A DNA stretch of 64,000 nt from CAVTSA01 sp963737225 (GCA_963737225.1 CAVTSA010000017.1:248001-312000), one strand, 5' to 3'. Positions 26,647 to 35,134 are shown, counted from the first letter of the stretch. Program-made: numbers and translations. Notes: generated by a model not told the origin, from the letters alone.

Positions 26647-26657
26647 CGCCTTGGGCG

Positions 26658-27683
26658 TCACTCCTCGGGCCGGCTCCGGGCCCGGCTCGGCTGCACTCGC
26701 ATCGGCTCGCCGGCCATCTTGGGAAAGTTGGGAGGGTAGGGCAGGTCGCCCAACCCCCGGTCGACGCGGTCTCGGTCGGACCACTCCAGCAGCGGATCCA
26801 GCGACTGGGCAACCCCGTCCATCGCGCGGTGCGGGTCGCCACCCAGCGCCTGCAGGCGGGCAGGCACGTTCCGGATCGTGAAGTCCTCCGGCCGGCAGGT
26901 CTCGAGCTCCTCCCAGGTCACCGGCGTGGAGACCACCGCCTGCGGCCGGTTGCGCACGCTGTAGGAGGAGACGATGGTCCGGTCTCGCGCGGTCTGGTTG
27001 AAGTCGACGAAGACGCGCCGACCCCGCTCCTCCTTCCACCAGGCGGTGGTCACCACTCGGGGCAGCCGGCGCTCCAGCTCCCGCGCGAACGCGATGGCGG
27101 CACGGCGCACCTCGACGAAGTCCCACCGCGGCTGGATCGGCACCAGCACGTGGATGCCGCGGCCGCCAGAGGTCTTGGGCCACGCCCGCCAGCCCAGCTC
27201 GTCCACCAGCTGGCGGGCGAGCCCGGCCGCTGTCCGCGCTTCCTCGAACCCGGTCCCCTCCTGCGGGTCGAGGTCGATGCGCAGCAGGTCGGGATGGTCG
27301 TTGTCGGCGGCGCGCGTCGGCCAGGGGTGGATGGACAGCGTGCCGAGGTTCGCCGCCCAGGCCAGGTGAGCGGCGCCGGCCGGGCAGAGGACCGTCGCCG
27401 AGCGCCCGTTGGGGAACCGGACGACGGCGGTCTGGAGCCAGTCGGGACGCTTCTCGGGGACGCGCTTCTGATAGATCTGCTCGCTCCCCTGCCCGCCCGG
27501 ATAGCGTTCCAGGTGGACTGGCCGTCCCCCCACCGAGCGCAGCATCCCGTCGGCGACGTCGACCACGTACTGCACCAGGTCGCGCTTGGTGAGCCCGACC
27601 TCAGGGAAGTAGACCTTCTCCGGGTTGGACACGCGCACCTGGCGGCCGTCGACCTCGAGGTCCCAGGGCGGCGGTGCCGGCAT
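26658..27683 (-). CDS. LigD-type primase-polymerase (NHEJ polymerase domain), stand-alone
   Basis: 341 residues, the size of the PolDom only. Motifs: R-I-D-L-D-P near 146 (catalytic Asp pair), S-G-G-R-G-I-H-V near 180, and V-F-V-D-F-N-Q near 230 with the third Asp, plus Y-S-V-R. N-terminal S-N-P-E-K-V-Y-F-P is typical. LigD polymerases fill gaps and add (ribo)nucleotides during non-homologous end joining, working with Ku and an ATP ligase; neither is in the window. Its gene converges with the acyltransferase. Confidence 0.9.
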   Translation of the reverse strand: MPAPPPWDLEVDGRQVRVSNPEKVYFPEVGLTKRDLVQYVVDVADGMLRSVGGRPVHLERYPGGQGSEQIYQKRVPEKRPDWLQTAVVRFPNGRSATVLCPAGAAHLAWAANLGTLSIHPWPTRAADNDHPDLLRIDLDPQEGTGFEEARTAAGLARQLVDELGWRAWPKTSGGRGIHVLVPIQPRWDFVEVRRAAIAFARELERRLPRVVTTAWWKEERGRRVFVDFNQTARDRTIVSSYSVRNRPQAVVSTPVTWEELETCRPEDFTIRNVPARLQALGGDPHRAMDGVAQSLDPLLEWSDRDRVDRGLGDLPYPPNFPKMAGEPMRVQPSRARSRPEE

Positions 27684-27697
27684 GCGCGGAGGGTAGC

Positions 27698-28567
27698 TCA
27701 GCCGGACGCGGCCGGGTTCGGAGGCGTGGGCCCGGCGGGGTCGTAGCCGGCCTCCCGGAGCCGCCGCAGCACCTCGGCGCCGGCGGCGGGGTTGGGGTCC
27801 GCGACCCGAATCGCGGCCTGGATCGCTTCCACCTGCGCCGGCGGAAGGCCGTAGATCGGGGCGCCGTCGCCGCCGAAGCCGCCATCCACCGGCAGCGGCG
27901 CCATCAGCCCCCGCGCGCGCAGCTCCCCGAACGCCGGACTCAGGTCGCTCCGCATGAGGGCACGGTACTGATCCCGCGTCAGCGGGCGGCTGCGAGCGAG
28001 CACGCGGAGCAGCGCCTGCGCCTGGGTGGAGAGCCCGCGGACCGTCTCCAGCGTCGCGGCGAAGGACTGGGCGGAAGCGGAACGCGGGTGGCGCGGCGTC
28101 CGGCGCCGGAACGTGGTCGCCGTCTCCTCCGTCCGCCGGTGGAAGTCGTCCACCGTACGGTCCAGCTGCTCCTGCAGGTCGTCGGAGAGCTTTTGCCCCA
28201 CCGCCTCCGCGATCTCCGCCTTCAGCTCCTCGGTGAGCCCGCGGTCGATCGATGCCTGACCGCCGCCATCACCGTCGTCGTCGGCCGCGACCGAGCCGTC
28301 CTGGTCGACCGCCACCGGGTCGGCGCCGCCGGGAGCGGTGACGAACTTCGCCCAGGCATCCTGGATCAGGCTGCGGACGTCCGAGCTCAGCTTGTCGACA
28401 TCGGACTCGATATGCGCGAGCGCCCGGATGGTGGCGTCGTTCACCTGGTCCGCGCGCCGGTTGGTGACGTACGCGTAGAGGATCGCGACTCCGGAGAGCA
28501 CGATCCCGACGATGCCCGTGATGAGCCCGATCCAGGAGGCCACCATCTGAACCGCGCTCGCGCCCAT
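27698..28567 (-). CDS. Membrane-anchored coiled-coil protein of unknown function
   Basis: 289 residues, not recognised. One N-terminal membrane helix (about 8-33), then a helical, charged region (about 40-170) with I-E-S-D-V-D-K-L-S-S-D-V heptads that look like a coiled coil, an acidic Asp-rich linker, and a C-terminal 90-residue helical part with P-L-T-R-D-Q-Y that could be a small winged-helix-like domain. A TATAAG box lies 9 nt before the ATG. Divergent from the quinone oxidoreductase; 14 bp upstream of LigD-Pol on the same strand and perhaps cotranscribed with it. Confidence 0.65.
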   Translation of the reverse strand: MGASAVQMVASWIGLITGIVGIVLSGVAILYAYVTNRRADQVNDATIRALAHIESDVDKLSSDVRSLIQDAWAKFVTAPGGADPVAVDQDGSVAADDDGDGGGQASIDRGLTEELKAEIAEAVGQKLSDDLQEQLDRTVDDFHRRTEETATTFRRRTPRHPRSASAQSFAATLETVRGLSTQAQALLRVLARSRPLTRDQYRALMRSDLSPAFGELRARGLMAPLPVDGGFGGDGAPIYGLPPAQVEAIQAAIRVADPNPAAGAEVLRRLREAGYDPAGPTPPNPAASG

Positions 28568-28576
28568 GTCCGCACC

Positions 28577-28582
28577 CTTATA
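28577..28582 (-). promoter_or_regulatory. -10 box (TATAAG), leaderless start
   Basis: TATAAG, 9 nt, ATG of the coiled-coil protein. The partner -10 box of the divergent gene lies only about 45 bp away. Confidence 0.5.
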
Positions 28583-28626
28583 CGGGAGGCGGGGGCGAGC
28601 GGGGAGGCGGCGGGAGGCCGGGCGGC

Positions 28627-28632
28627 TACCAT
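28627..28632 (+). promoter_or_regulatory. -10 box (TACCAT), leaderless start of quinone oxidoreductase
   Basis: TACCAT, 7 nt, ATG at 28640. Confidence 0.45.
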
Positions 28633-28639
28633 CAGCCGC

Positions 28640-29675
28640 ATGCCGCAGAAGATCAAGAGCGAGGGGCTGGCCGCGGTCTACGTGGAGCCGCAGGGGCCCC
28701 GAGGGGTGCGCGTGGAGGAGCGGCCCCGCACCGCGGCGGAGCCGGGCGAGGTCGTGATCCAGGTGCGGGCGGCATCGCTGAACCACCTCGATCTGTGGCT
28801 GGCGAGCGGGGTCCAGCGGGTGCCGCCACCTCGGGTGATCTCGGCCGACGGCGCGGGCGTGGTGGCGGAGTCTTCGGACCCGCGCTGGAAGCCGGGCGAC
28901 GAGGTCGTGATCTATCCCGTCACCTGCGACTGGACCTCGGCCGAGAGCCGGGCCGGCCGGCAGGTGTTCGCACCCGGGTTCGGCATCCTCGGGGAGCACA
29001 CGGACGGCACCGCCTGCCAGTTCGTGCACGTGGCGCCCGAGAACGTCTTTGCCAAGCCGCGCGGACTCTCGTGGGCGGAGGCCGCCGCGTTTCCGCTCAC
29101 GTTCCTCACCGCCTGGCGGATGATCGTGACGCGGGCGAGGCTCCAGCCTGGCGAGACGATGCTGGTGGTGGGCGCGGGCGCGGGGGTCGCGGCGGCCGCG
29201 ATCGCGATCGGGACGCACCTGGGGGCACACGTGCTCGCGACCAGTCGCAGCGAGGAGAAGCGGCAGCGGGCGCTGGGGCTCGGTGCCGAGGCCGCGTTCC
29301 CATCCGAGGACTTCGCGAAGGCGGTGAAGGCGGCGGTCGGCGCCGGCGTCGACGTCGTCTTCGAGCACGTCGGGCCGGACACCCTGGACCAGTCGCTGCG
29401 AGCCGCTCGGCCAGGCGGCCGGATCGTCTTCTGCGGCTCCACCAGCGGGCCCCGCGCCGAGATCAACATGCCGCGGATGTTCTTCGGCCAGCTCGACCTG
29501 CTCGGGTCCACGATGGGGAACCTGTCCGAGTTCGAGGCACTGCTGGGCGCCGTCGAGGGCGGGCTGCGGCCGGTCGTCGACTCCGTCTACCCGCTGGCCG
29601 AGGTCCAGGACGCACTCATTCGCCTGGACCAGCGGGGCGCAGTTCGGCAAGGTGGTGCTGGAGATCCCGAGCTGA
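28640..29675 (+). CDS. Quinone oxidoreductase-like MDR dehydrogenase, frame broken near the C-terminus
   Basis: GroES-like N-terminus (S-L-N-H-L-D-L-W-L near 49) and Rossmann motif G-A-G-A-G-V-A near 174, with H-V-G-P-D-T and F-C-G-S-T further on; the family moves hydride between NAD(P)H and quinones or enoyl groups. After L-D-Q the sequence should read x-A-Q-F-G-K-V-V-L-E-I-P-S-stop, as usual for the family, but an extra G in the run GGGG at 29634-29637 shifts it. Read without that base, the protein ends at 29675 with about 344 residues; as given, a 45-residue unrelated tail runs into the start of surE. Confidence 0.85.
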
Positions 29676-29789
29676 GCCCAGGGGACGCGGCCGGGAAGCA
29701 CGGCGAGGGATGGGGCGACCAGGTGGTGCAGATACAAGGCGCCGCTGCGGAGCGCAGGGAGCGCGTCCGTCTACTCGTGACCGAGCACC

Positions 29790-30629
29790 GTGAAGCGGCA
29801 ACGGAGTAGATGTGCCGCATGGGCGTTCCAGATCCGGCGGGCCGTCCCGGTCGCGTCCCCAGAGATCCTGGTCACCAACGACGACGGGGTGGAGTCGCCG
29901 GGACTGCACGCGCTGGCCCGCGCACTCGCCGAGCTCGGCGAGGTCACGGTGTGTGCGCCGGAGGCCGAGCAGTCTGCGGTCGGCCACTCGATCACGACGC
30001 GGGTGCCGCTGCGGCTGAAACGGGTCGCGCTCGAAGGCCTCGACCGTACCTACTGCGTCAACGGCACGCCCGCCGACTCCGTGAAGCTCGCCATCGGCCG
30101 GCTGCTGACCGACGGGCCGCCCGACCTGGTCGTCTCCGGGATCAACCTGGGCCCCAACACGGCCACCAATGTCATCTACTCGGGGACCGTCTCCGCCGCC
30201 ACCGAGGCCTGCATCATGGGCGTCCCCTCGTTCGCGATCTCGCTCGCCACGTTCGTCGATCCGCTGTGGTCGACGGCGGCTGCGGTCGCGGAGCGGGTGG
30301 CCGGAGCCGTCCTCGAGCGCGGGCTGCCTCCTCGGGTCTTGCTCAACGTGAACGTCCCCAACCGGCCGCCCGACCGGGTCCGCGGGGTGCGGCTGACCCG
30401 GCAGGGCGACTCCAGCTTCGTCGACGCACTGGAGGAACGGCGGGATCCGCGGGGGGAGCCCTACTACTGGCTGGCCGGTGAATACCGGATGACCGACACC
30501 GACCCCACCACCGACGCGCTGGCGCTGCAGGAGGGCTGGGTGTCGGTCACGCCCCTCTCGCTCGATCTCACCGCGCACCACATGCTCGCCGAGTTCTCTC
30601 GCTGGGACTGGGATGCCCGCCACCCATGA
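29790..30629 (+). CDS. surE: 5'-nucleotidase SurE
   Basis: 279 residues. I-L-V-T-N-D-D-G-V-E-S-P-G near 26 holds the paired metal-binding Asp; S-A-V-G-H-S near 62 and S-G-I-N-L-G-P-N near 113 complete the active site. SurE dephosphorylates nucleoside monophosphates and polyphosphate in the cytoplasm. The start is the only in-frame initiator (GTG) before the conserved core, giving an N-terminal extension of about 25 residues that may not be real. The stop abuts a paired palindrome. Confidence 0.9.
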   Translation: MKRQRSRCAAWAFQIRRAVPVASPEILVTNDDGVESPGLHALARALAELGEVTVCAPEAEQSAVGHSITTRVPLRLKRVALEGLDRTYCVNGTPADSVKLAIGRLLTDGPPDLVVSGINLGPNTATNVIYSGTVSAATEACIMGVPSFAISLATFVDPLWSTAAAVAERVAGAVLERGLPPRVLLNVNVPNRPPDRVRGVRLTRQGDSSFVDALEERRDPRGEPYYWLAGEYRMTDTDPTTDALALQEGWVSVTPLSLDLTAHHMLAEFSRWDWDARHP

Positions 30630-30630
30630 G

Positions 30631-30694
30631 CCCGGTTTCACGCGAAAGCGGCGGTAAGCCGCGCTCCATAGTCCCGGTTTCGCGCGAAAACGGG
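30631..30694. repeat. Paired palindrome, type B (42-bp phase)
   Basis: Units CCCGGTTTCACGCGAAA (from 30631) and CCCGGTTTCGCGCGAAA (from 30673) are 42 bp apart. Between surE and the Nudix gene; open in the Nudix frame. Confidence 0.8.
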
Positions 30695-30706
30695 GATTTG
30701 TCGGGA

Positions 30707-31324
30707 GTGCTCGAGGACCTTCGCCGCGGGCTGCCCGAACGGGCGCCGGCTCCCAATCCCCGGTGGAACCTCGCCGGCCGCATCGACGCAGCGGTCGCGG
30801 TTCCGCTGCAGCCGGCCGGCGGCGATCTCCTGGTCTGGCTCACCAAACGGCCGGACGGGATGCGCCACCACGCAGGGGAGGTCTCGTTCCCGGGCGGCAA
30901 GCCCGAGCCGGCCGACCCCACGCTGCTGGACACCGCGCTCCGGGAGCTGGAGGAGGAGGTCGGTGTGCCGCGCGCGGGGGCGCTGGTGCTGGGCGCGCTG
31001 GGTCCCGTGCCCACCGCGACCAGCCCCTTCCTGCTCCACCCCTTCGTGGTCGCGCTCTCCGCCGAGCAGGAGGCGCGACCGTCACCCCGGGAGGTGGCCT
31101 GCGTCGTGCGGCTGTCGGTTGACGCCGTGCTGGGCGGTCGCGTCCCTTACAGTGCGCTGAAGCTCGGGGACCACCGGTCGCCGATCTTCGATCTCGGGGG
31201 CCGCGCGGGGTCGGTTTACGGAGCGACCGCGTACGTGCTGGAGGACGTCCTTCGCCGCTGCGCCCTGATCGTCGGACGGACCCTGCCGGAACCATCACTA
31301 ACGGAGGAAGTACCGTGGAAATGA
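30707..31324 (+). CDS. Nudix hydrolase, CoA-pyrophosphatase type
   Basis: 205 residues from V-L-E-D-L. The Nudix box G-G-K-P-E-P...R-E-L-E-E-E-V-G is complete near 62-84, preceded by the CoA-class signature H-H-A-G-E-V-S-F-P-G. Such enzymes cleave CoA or its oxidised forms to 4'-phosphopantetheine and ADP. The frame stays open back to 30626, but those 27 codons are the paired palindrome, so the start is placed after it; a TTG at 30699 is an alternative. It overlaps mscL by 10 bases. Confidence 0.83.
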   Translation: MLEDLRRGLPERAPAPNPRWNLAGRIDAAVAVPLQPAGGDLLVWLTKRPDGMRHHAGEVSFPGGKPEPADPTLLDTALRELEEEVGVPRAGALVLGALGPVPTATSPFLLHPFVVALSAEQEARPSPREVACVVRLSVDAVLGGRVPYSALKLGDHRSPIFDLGGRAGSVYGATAYVLEDVLRRCALIVGRTLPEPSLTEEVPWK

Positions 31325-31752
31325 GCGGCTTCAAGCAGTTCCTGCTCCGCGGCAACCTGGTCGACCTCGCCGTGGGCATCGTGATCGGTGCCGCGTTCAC
31401 GGCCGTGGTCAACTCGCTGGTGGCCGACCTCGTGACCCCCCTGATCGCGGCCATCTTCGGCAAGCCCAACTTCGGGAACCTCTACTTCACGATCAACCAC
31501 TCGGAGTTCAAGTACGGCCTTCTGATCAACGCGGTGATCACCTTCCTGACGGTCGCCGCGGTGCTCTATTTCCTGGTCGTCAGCCCCTACGCGCGCTTCC
31601 AGGCGATGTTCACCAGGCCGCCCGAGCCGGCACCGCCGATGCGCGACTGCCCCTACTGCCTGGAGAGCATCCCGGCGGGGGCCACCAAGTGCGCCCACTG
31701 CACGTCAGACGTGGAGCCGGTACCGCAGAAGACCGCCACCGCCACCGCATAA
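31315..31752 (+). CDS. mscL: Large-conductance mechanosensitive channel MscL with C-terminal zinc ribbon
   Basis: 145 residues. N-terminal F-K-Q-F-L-L-R-G-N-L-V-D-L-A-V-G-I-V-I-G-A-A-F is diagnostic for the MscL gate helix; the second helix is about 70-92. In place of the usual C-terminal bundle there is a zinc-ribbon-like C-P-Y-C...C-A-H-C pair (about 110-128). The channel opens under membrane tension during osmotic downshock. The GTG start has GGAGG 7 nt upstream; an ATG two codons later is less well placed. Confidence 0.9.
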   Translation: MEMSGFKQFLLRGNLVDLAVGIVIGAAFTAVVNSLVADLVTPLIAAIFGKPNFGNLYFTINHSEFKYGLLINAVITFLTVAAVLYFLVVSPYARFQAMFTRPPEPAPPMRDCPYCLESIPAGATKCAHCTSDVEPVPQKTATATA

Positions 31753-31757
31753 ACCGG

Positions 31758-31822
31758 GTGGTTGGTGCACCAATCGCCCTCTCGGGGTGCCCAAAGTGGG
31801 TTGTTGGTGCACCAATCGCCCT
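31758..31822. repeat. Paired palindrome, type C (42-bp phase)
   Basis: GTTGGTGCACCAATCGCCCT occurs at 31761 and 31803, 42 bp apart, between the convergent mscL and upp genes. Confidence 0.8.
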
Positions 31823-31833
31823 TTCGCAGCGCC

Positions 31834-32454
31834 TCACAGGGTCCCGAAGAGACGGTCACCGAAGTCGCCCAGCCCGGGGACGATGTAGGCCTTGTCGTTG
31901 AGGCCCTGGTCGAGCGCGGCGGTGAAGATCCGGATGCCAGGGTCCACCGCCTCCAGGCGGCGCACGCCCTCGGGCGCGGCGACGACGCAGATCATCCGCA
32001 TGTCGTGCCCCCCGGCCGCGCGGATCATGTCCACCGCCTGCGCCGCCGAACCGCCGGTCGCCAGCATCGGGTCCAGGACCAGCGGCACCCGGCCCTCCAG
32101 GCTGGGCAGATTCTCGTAGTAGATGCTGGCCACCGCCGTCCTCTCGTCACGCTGAAGCCCGATGTACCCGACCGAGACCCGGGGCAGGAGGTCGAGCACC
32201 GGTGAGAGGAGCCCGAGGCCGGCCCGCAGGAGGGGGATCACCACCACCTCCTGGCCCAGGATCGCACCCTCCGTCTCCGTCAGCGGGGTGGTGACCACGG
32301 TCCGCTGGGGGGTGAGGTCCGCGGTCGCCTCGTAGAGCAGCAGGACGGTGATGCGGTTCGCCAGCGCCCGGAACTCCCGCGGCTGCGTGCGCCGGTCGCG
32401 CAGCCCGGCGAGGCAATCCTGGACCAGCGGGTGGTGGCTCACGTAGAGAGGCAT
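31834..32454 (-). CDS. upp: Uracil phosphoribosyltransferase
   Basis: 206 residues, the usual size. D-P-M-L-A-T-G-G-S near 127 is the PRPP loop; I-P-L-L-R-A-G-L near 73 and the C-terminal P-G-L-G-D-F-G-D-R, which binds uracil, are all present. Converts uracil and PRPP to UMP. Lies 10 bp after a nucleoside phosphorylase that would supply uracil, forming a salvage operon. Confidence 0.95.
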   Translation of the reverse strand: MPLYVSHHPLVQDCLAGLRDRRTQPREFRALANRITVLLLYEATADLTPQRTVVTTPLTETEGAILGQEVVVIPLLRAGLGLLSPVLDLLPRVSVGYIGLQRDERTAVASIYYENLPSLEGRVPLVLDPMLATGGSAAQAVDMIRAAGGHDMRMICVVAAPEGVRRLEAVDPGIRIFTAALDQGLNDKAYIVPGLGDFGDRLFGTL

Positions 32455-32464
32455 CGCGTTCTGC

Positions 32465-33223
32465 TCAACAGGCCCCGGAGAGGCGGCAGGCGGCGTCCAC
32501 GGCGACGGCGATCAACCGTTCCGTCAGCGAGGGATGGACGTGACGGATCTGGCCCGACTCCACCTCGTCGACGCAGAGCAGGACGGTGCCGGCCCGGATC
32601 CCCCGCAGGTGGGACACGACGAACAACGTGGCCGACTCCATGTCGCTGCCGAGCACCCCGGCCCGCTTCCAGATCTGGAGCTCCTCGACGAGTGTGGCCC
32701 GCATCGGCATGGCACCGGGCGCGATCTCGGGGTAGAGGCCGTCGACGCTGCGCACGATCCCGGTGTGGTGGGGCACGCCCGCCGTCTGCGCCGCCTCGAC
32801 CAGCGCCGAGACCACGTCGCGATCGGCGACCGCGGGAAAGGCGCGGGGCAGGTAGCTGTCGGGCGTCGCCTCGCTGCGCACCGCGGCGGTGGCGATCACC
32901 AGGTCACCGAGCCCGATTCCCGGCTGCAGCGCCCCACAGGTGCCGACCCGGACGATGGTGCGGACCCCCAGCGGAGCCAGCTCTTCCACCGCGATCGCCA
33001 CCGACGGACCACCGATGCCGCTCGACACGGCAGACACCGGACAGCCCGCCGCCGACCCGGTGAAGGTGCGGAACTCACGCGAGAACGCCATCTCTCGGGC
33101 GTCCTCCAGGTGGCCCGCGATGCGCTCGGTGCGGAACGGGTCGCCCGGCAGCAGCACCAGCGGCGCGACATCCCCGGGGAGCAGGCCGAGGTGGTAGGAG
33201 CGGATCGGCTCCTGATCCGGCAC
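32465..33223 (-). CDS. udp: Uridine phosphorylase-like nucleoside phosphorylase
   Basis: 252 residues. L-L-P-G-D-P-F-R near 24 (phosphate binding), V-R-V-G-T-C-G-A near 91, and G-S-D-M-E-S-A near 191 (ribose-binding Glu) mark the NP-I family; the length and the link to upp favour uridine as substrate. Releases uracil and ribose-1-phosphate. GTG start with TAGAAT 8 nt upstream, so the operon transcript may be leaderless. Confidence 0.88.
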   Translation of the reverse strand: MPDQEPIRSYHLGLLPGDVAPLVLLPGDPFRTERIAGHLEDAREMAFSREFRTFTGSAAGCPVSAVSSGIGGPSVAIAVEELAPLGVRTIVRVGTCGALQPGIGLGDLVIATAAVRSEATPDSYLPRAFPAVADRDVVSALVEAAQTAGVPHHTGIVRSVDGLYPEIAPGAMPMRATLVEELQIWKRAGVLGSDMESATLFVVSHLRGIRAGTVLLCVDEVESGQIRHVHPSLTERLIAVAVDAACRLSGAC

Positions 33224-33231
33224 GGCGCCGA

Positions 33232-33237
33232 ATTCTA
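33232..33237 (-). promoter_or_regulatory. -10 box (TAGAAT), leaderless start of the udp-upp operon
   Basis: TAGAAT, 8 nt, GTG. A perfect palindrome CCAGGCGCCTGG lies about 20 bp upstream (33257-33268). Confidence 0.5.
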
Positions 33238-33322
33238 CTCAGACCAACAGATCGAGCCAGGCGCCTGGAGCTGCGCCCTGGGGCTTGACCGAACCCGCGC
33301 CCATCGTCCACGCTTACCTGGG

Positions 33323-33763
33323 ATGCGGAGACTTCTGGCATTGGCCGTCCTTCTGCTCGCGTTGCAGGTGGTCCTCAGCGTGGTCGTCAAGCTCTACGTG
33401 ACGATCCCCTTGAACCACCCCGGGTCTTCGGTGGGCGGCTACTTCGGGCAGTCCCAGCAGAGCCTGTCGTGGGCCCTTGCGCACAGCGATCCCTGGTTGC
33501 AGGTGCACACCGCGGTGGGTCTGCTGCTGGTGCTCCTGGGCCTGGTGATTCTGGCCATCGCCGTGGTCACCCTCCGGGCCAGCCTGTTCTTCGCTTCCCT
33601 GGTGGGGTTCGTGGGGATCGCCGGTGCCGCGGCGGCCGTGGCGGCGTACCTCGACTTCCACCAGAGCGTGGACCTGCTCCTGATGACGATCGGCCTGGCA
33701 CTGGCCATCGTCGCCTATACCGGGGCACTTCTCATCACCCCTCCCGGCCGCTCCCGGTACTGA
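33323..33763 (+). CDS. Four-helix membrane protein of unknown function
   Basis: 146 residues, not recognised. Four hydrophobic segments (about 3-25, 55-76, 80-104, 112-134) with a polar loop rich in Ser, Gln and His between the first two (Y-F-G-Q-S-Q-Q-S). The start is M-R-R-L-L, giving a basic N-terminus followed by a helix. Many Gram-positive genomes have such short DUF-type membrane proteins. Single gene, convergent with the thymidine/uridine phosphorylase. Confidence 0.65.
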   Translation: MRRLLALAVLLLALQVVLSVVVKLYVTIPLNHPGSSVGGYFGQSQQSLSWALAHSDPWLQVHTAVGLLLVLLGLVILAIAVVTLRASLFFASLVGFVGIAGAAAAVAAYLDFHQSVDLLLMTIGLALAIVAYTGALLITPPGRSRY

Positions 33764-33781
33764 GCCGGAGCCTCGGCGCAG

Positions 33782-33818
33782 GGACGTCTGTAGGCAGGGA
33801 GTCTGTAGACAGACGTCC
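33782..33818. terminator. Hairpin between convergent genes
   Basis: GGACGTCTGT and ACAGACGTCC form a 10-bp stem around a 17-nt loop; GTCTGTAG also repeats directly at 33786 and 33801. There is no T-run, so termination is only a guess. Confidence 0.35.
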
Positions 33819-33838
33819 GTCCGGGGCGACCCGCGGGC

Positions 33839-35134
33839 TCAGGCGCGCGGGAAGGGCGTCGAGGTGAGCCGGCCGCGAATGCGGGGTCCGAGGGTGGGCG
33901 GCTCGGGACCCAGCGTCCACGCCGCCCGCAGCGGGGGGTCCAACGCGGCGGCGCTGCTCGGGCTCCGCGCGTGGACACGGCACAGCGGGTCGCCCAGCCG
34001 CACCTCGGCACCCGGAACCGCCTCCAGCCGCACCCCGACGCCGTGGTCGATCGGTCCCCCCGCAAGGTGACGGCCGCCCTGCAGGACCAGGACGGCGCTG
34101 TGCACATGGAGCGTGTCCACCGCCTGCACCCAACCGTCCTCCGTGGCGGTCACCACCGCTGCCTCCGGAGCCGGGGCGGGCACCATCCCGCGCCGCCCGC
34201 CCTGCGCCTCGACCAGCGCCCAGAACCGGTCGAGGGCCGCTCCCGAGTCGAGCGCCGCCGCCGGGTCCCCAAGGACCCCGCCCAGCGCGCGCATCTCGAG
34301 CGCCATGGTGACCGCCACGTCGCGCAGCTCAGGATCCCCCCCACCTTCAAGCACCTCGACCGCCTCTCGCACCTCGAGCGCGTCGCCTACCGCGCGACCG
34401 AGCGGCGGCTCCACGGCCCTCAGCAGCGCCGTCACCCGTCGCCCCGCCAGGCTCCCGATGCCGACCGTTCGCACCGCCAGGTCGTGGGCGGCCTCGAGGT
34501 CGGGCAGCAGCGAGCCGGGTCCGAACGAGATCTCGAGCACGCTCCCGGCCACCCCCGCCGCCAGCTTCCGCGCCATCACGCTGCCTGCGACCAGCGGCAC
34601 CGACGGAACGGTGCCGGTCACCTCCCGCAGGGCGCCGAGCACGCGGTCGGCCGGGACCATGCGCTCCGGCCAGGCGCCGATCGCGATCCCCACGTCCTCG
34701 ACCTGGCGGAGAAAGTGCTCGCGCTCGAGGTCGACGGACACTCCCGGCAGGGATTCCAGCTTGTCGAGGATGTCACCGCCGTTTGCCAGGCCACGCCCGC
34801 ACAGCTTGGGTACGCGGACGCCGAGCGCTGCGGCAAGAGGGCAGGCGATCAGGCTCACCCTGTCCCCCACCCCTCCGATCGAGTGGTCGTCGACCGTGGC
34901 CTGACCCAGGCGACCGAGGGCAAACGTGTCCCCGCTTGCCACCAACGCCCACGTCAGGGCCGAGGTCTCCGCCGGGGACAGGTCACGGCAGGTCACCGCC
35001 ATCAGCCACGCCGCCAGCTGGTGGTCGGGGATGGTGCCGGCGACCGCCCCGGCGACGATCGCCTCCACCTCCCCTGGCGGATGCTCGCCGCCGTCGCGCT
35101 TGCGGGCGACGGCGGCGAGGACGTCAAACGGCGT
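33839..35134 (-). CDS. pdp: Pyrimidine-nucleoside (thymidine) phosphorylase
   Basis: About 431 residues. Family core: D-D-H-S-I-G-G-V-G-D near 81 (K-H-S-T-G-G-V-G-D in most), V-P-K-L-C-G-R-G-L near 108, A-R-K-L-A-A-G near 187, and the C-terminal lobe with V-T-A-T-E-D-G-W. Note D-D-H-S-I instead of K-H-S-T: the Lys that contacts the base or phosphate is replaced. The first regular initiator is GTG 35068, but 22 codons upstream still read like the family (P-F-D-V-L-A-A-V-A-R-K-R-D-G-G). They start at an ACG with GGGGGAGG 6 nt before it; I place the start there. Confidence 0.85.
   Translation of the reverse strand, partial: TPFDVLAAVARKRDGGEHPPGEVEAIVAGAVAGTIPDHQLAAWLMAVTCRDLSPAETSALTWALVASGDTFALGRLGQATVDDHSIGGVGDRVSLIACPLAAALGVRVPKLCGRGLANGGDILDKLESLPGVSVDLEREHFLRQVEDVGIAIGAWPERMVPADRVLGALREVTGTVPSVPLVAGSVMARKLAAGVAGSVLEISFGPGSLLPDLEAAHDLAVRTVGIGSLAGRRVTALLRAVEPPLGRAVGDALEVREAVEVLEGGGDPELRDVAVTMALEMRALGGVLGDPAAALDSGAALDRFWALVEAQGGRRGMVPAPAPEAAVVTATEDGWVQAVDTLHVHSAVLVLQGGRHLAGGPIDHGVGVRLEAVPGAEVRLGDPLCRVHARSPSSAAALDPPLRAAWTLGPEPPTLGPRIRGRLTSTPFPRA

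Noticed and set aside
27674..28639. Upstream part of the plus-strand frame that continues into the quinone oxidoreductase
   Set aside because: Antisense to the coiled-coil membrane protein and without family sequence; the oxidoreductase starts at 28640.
30626..30706. Nudix start at 30626
   Set aside because: The first 27 codons are the type B element and no family homology is seen there; a start after the element is more likely.
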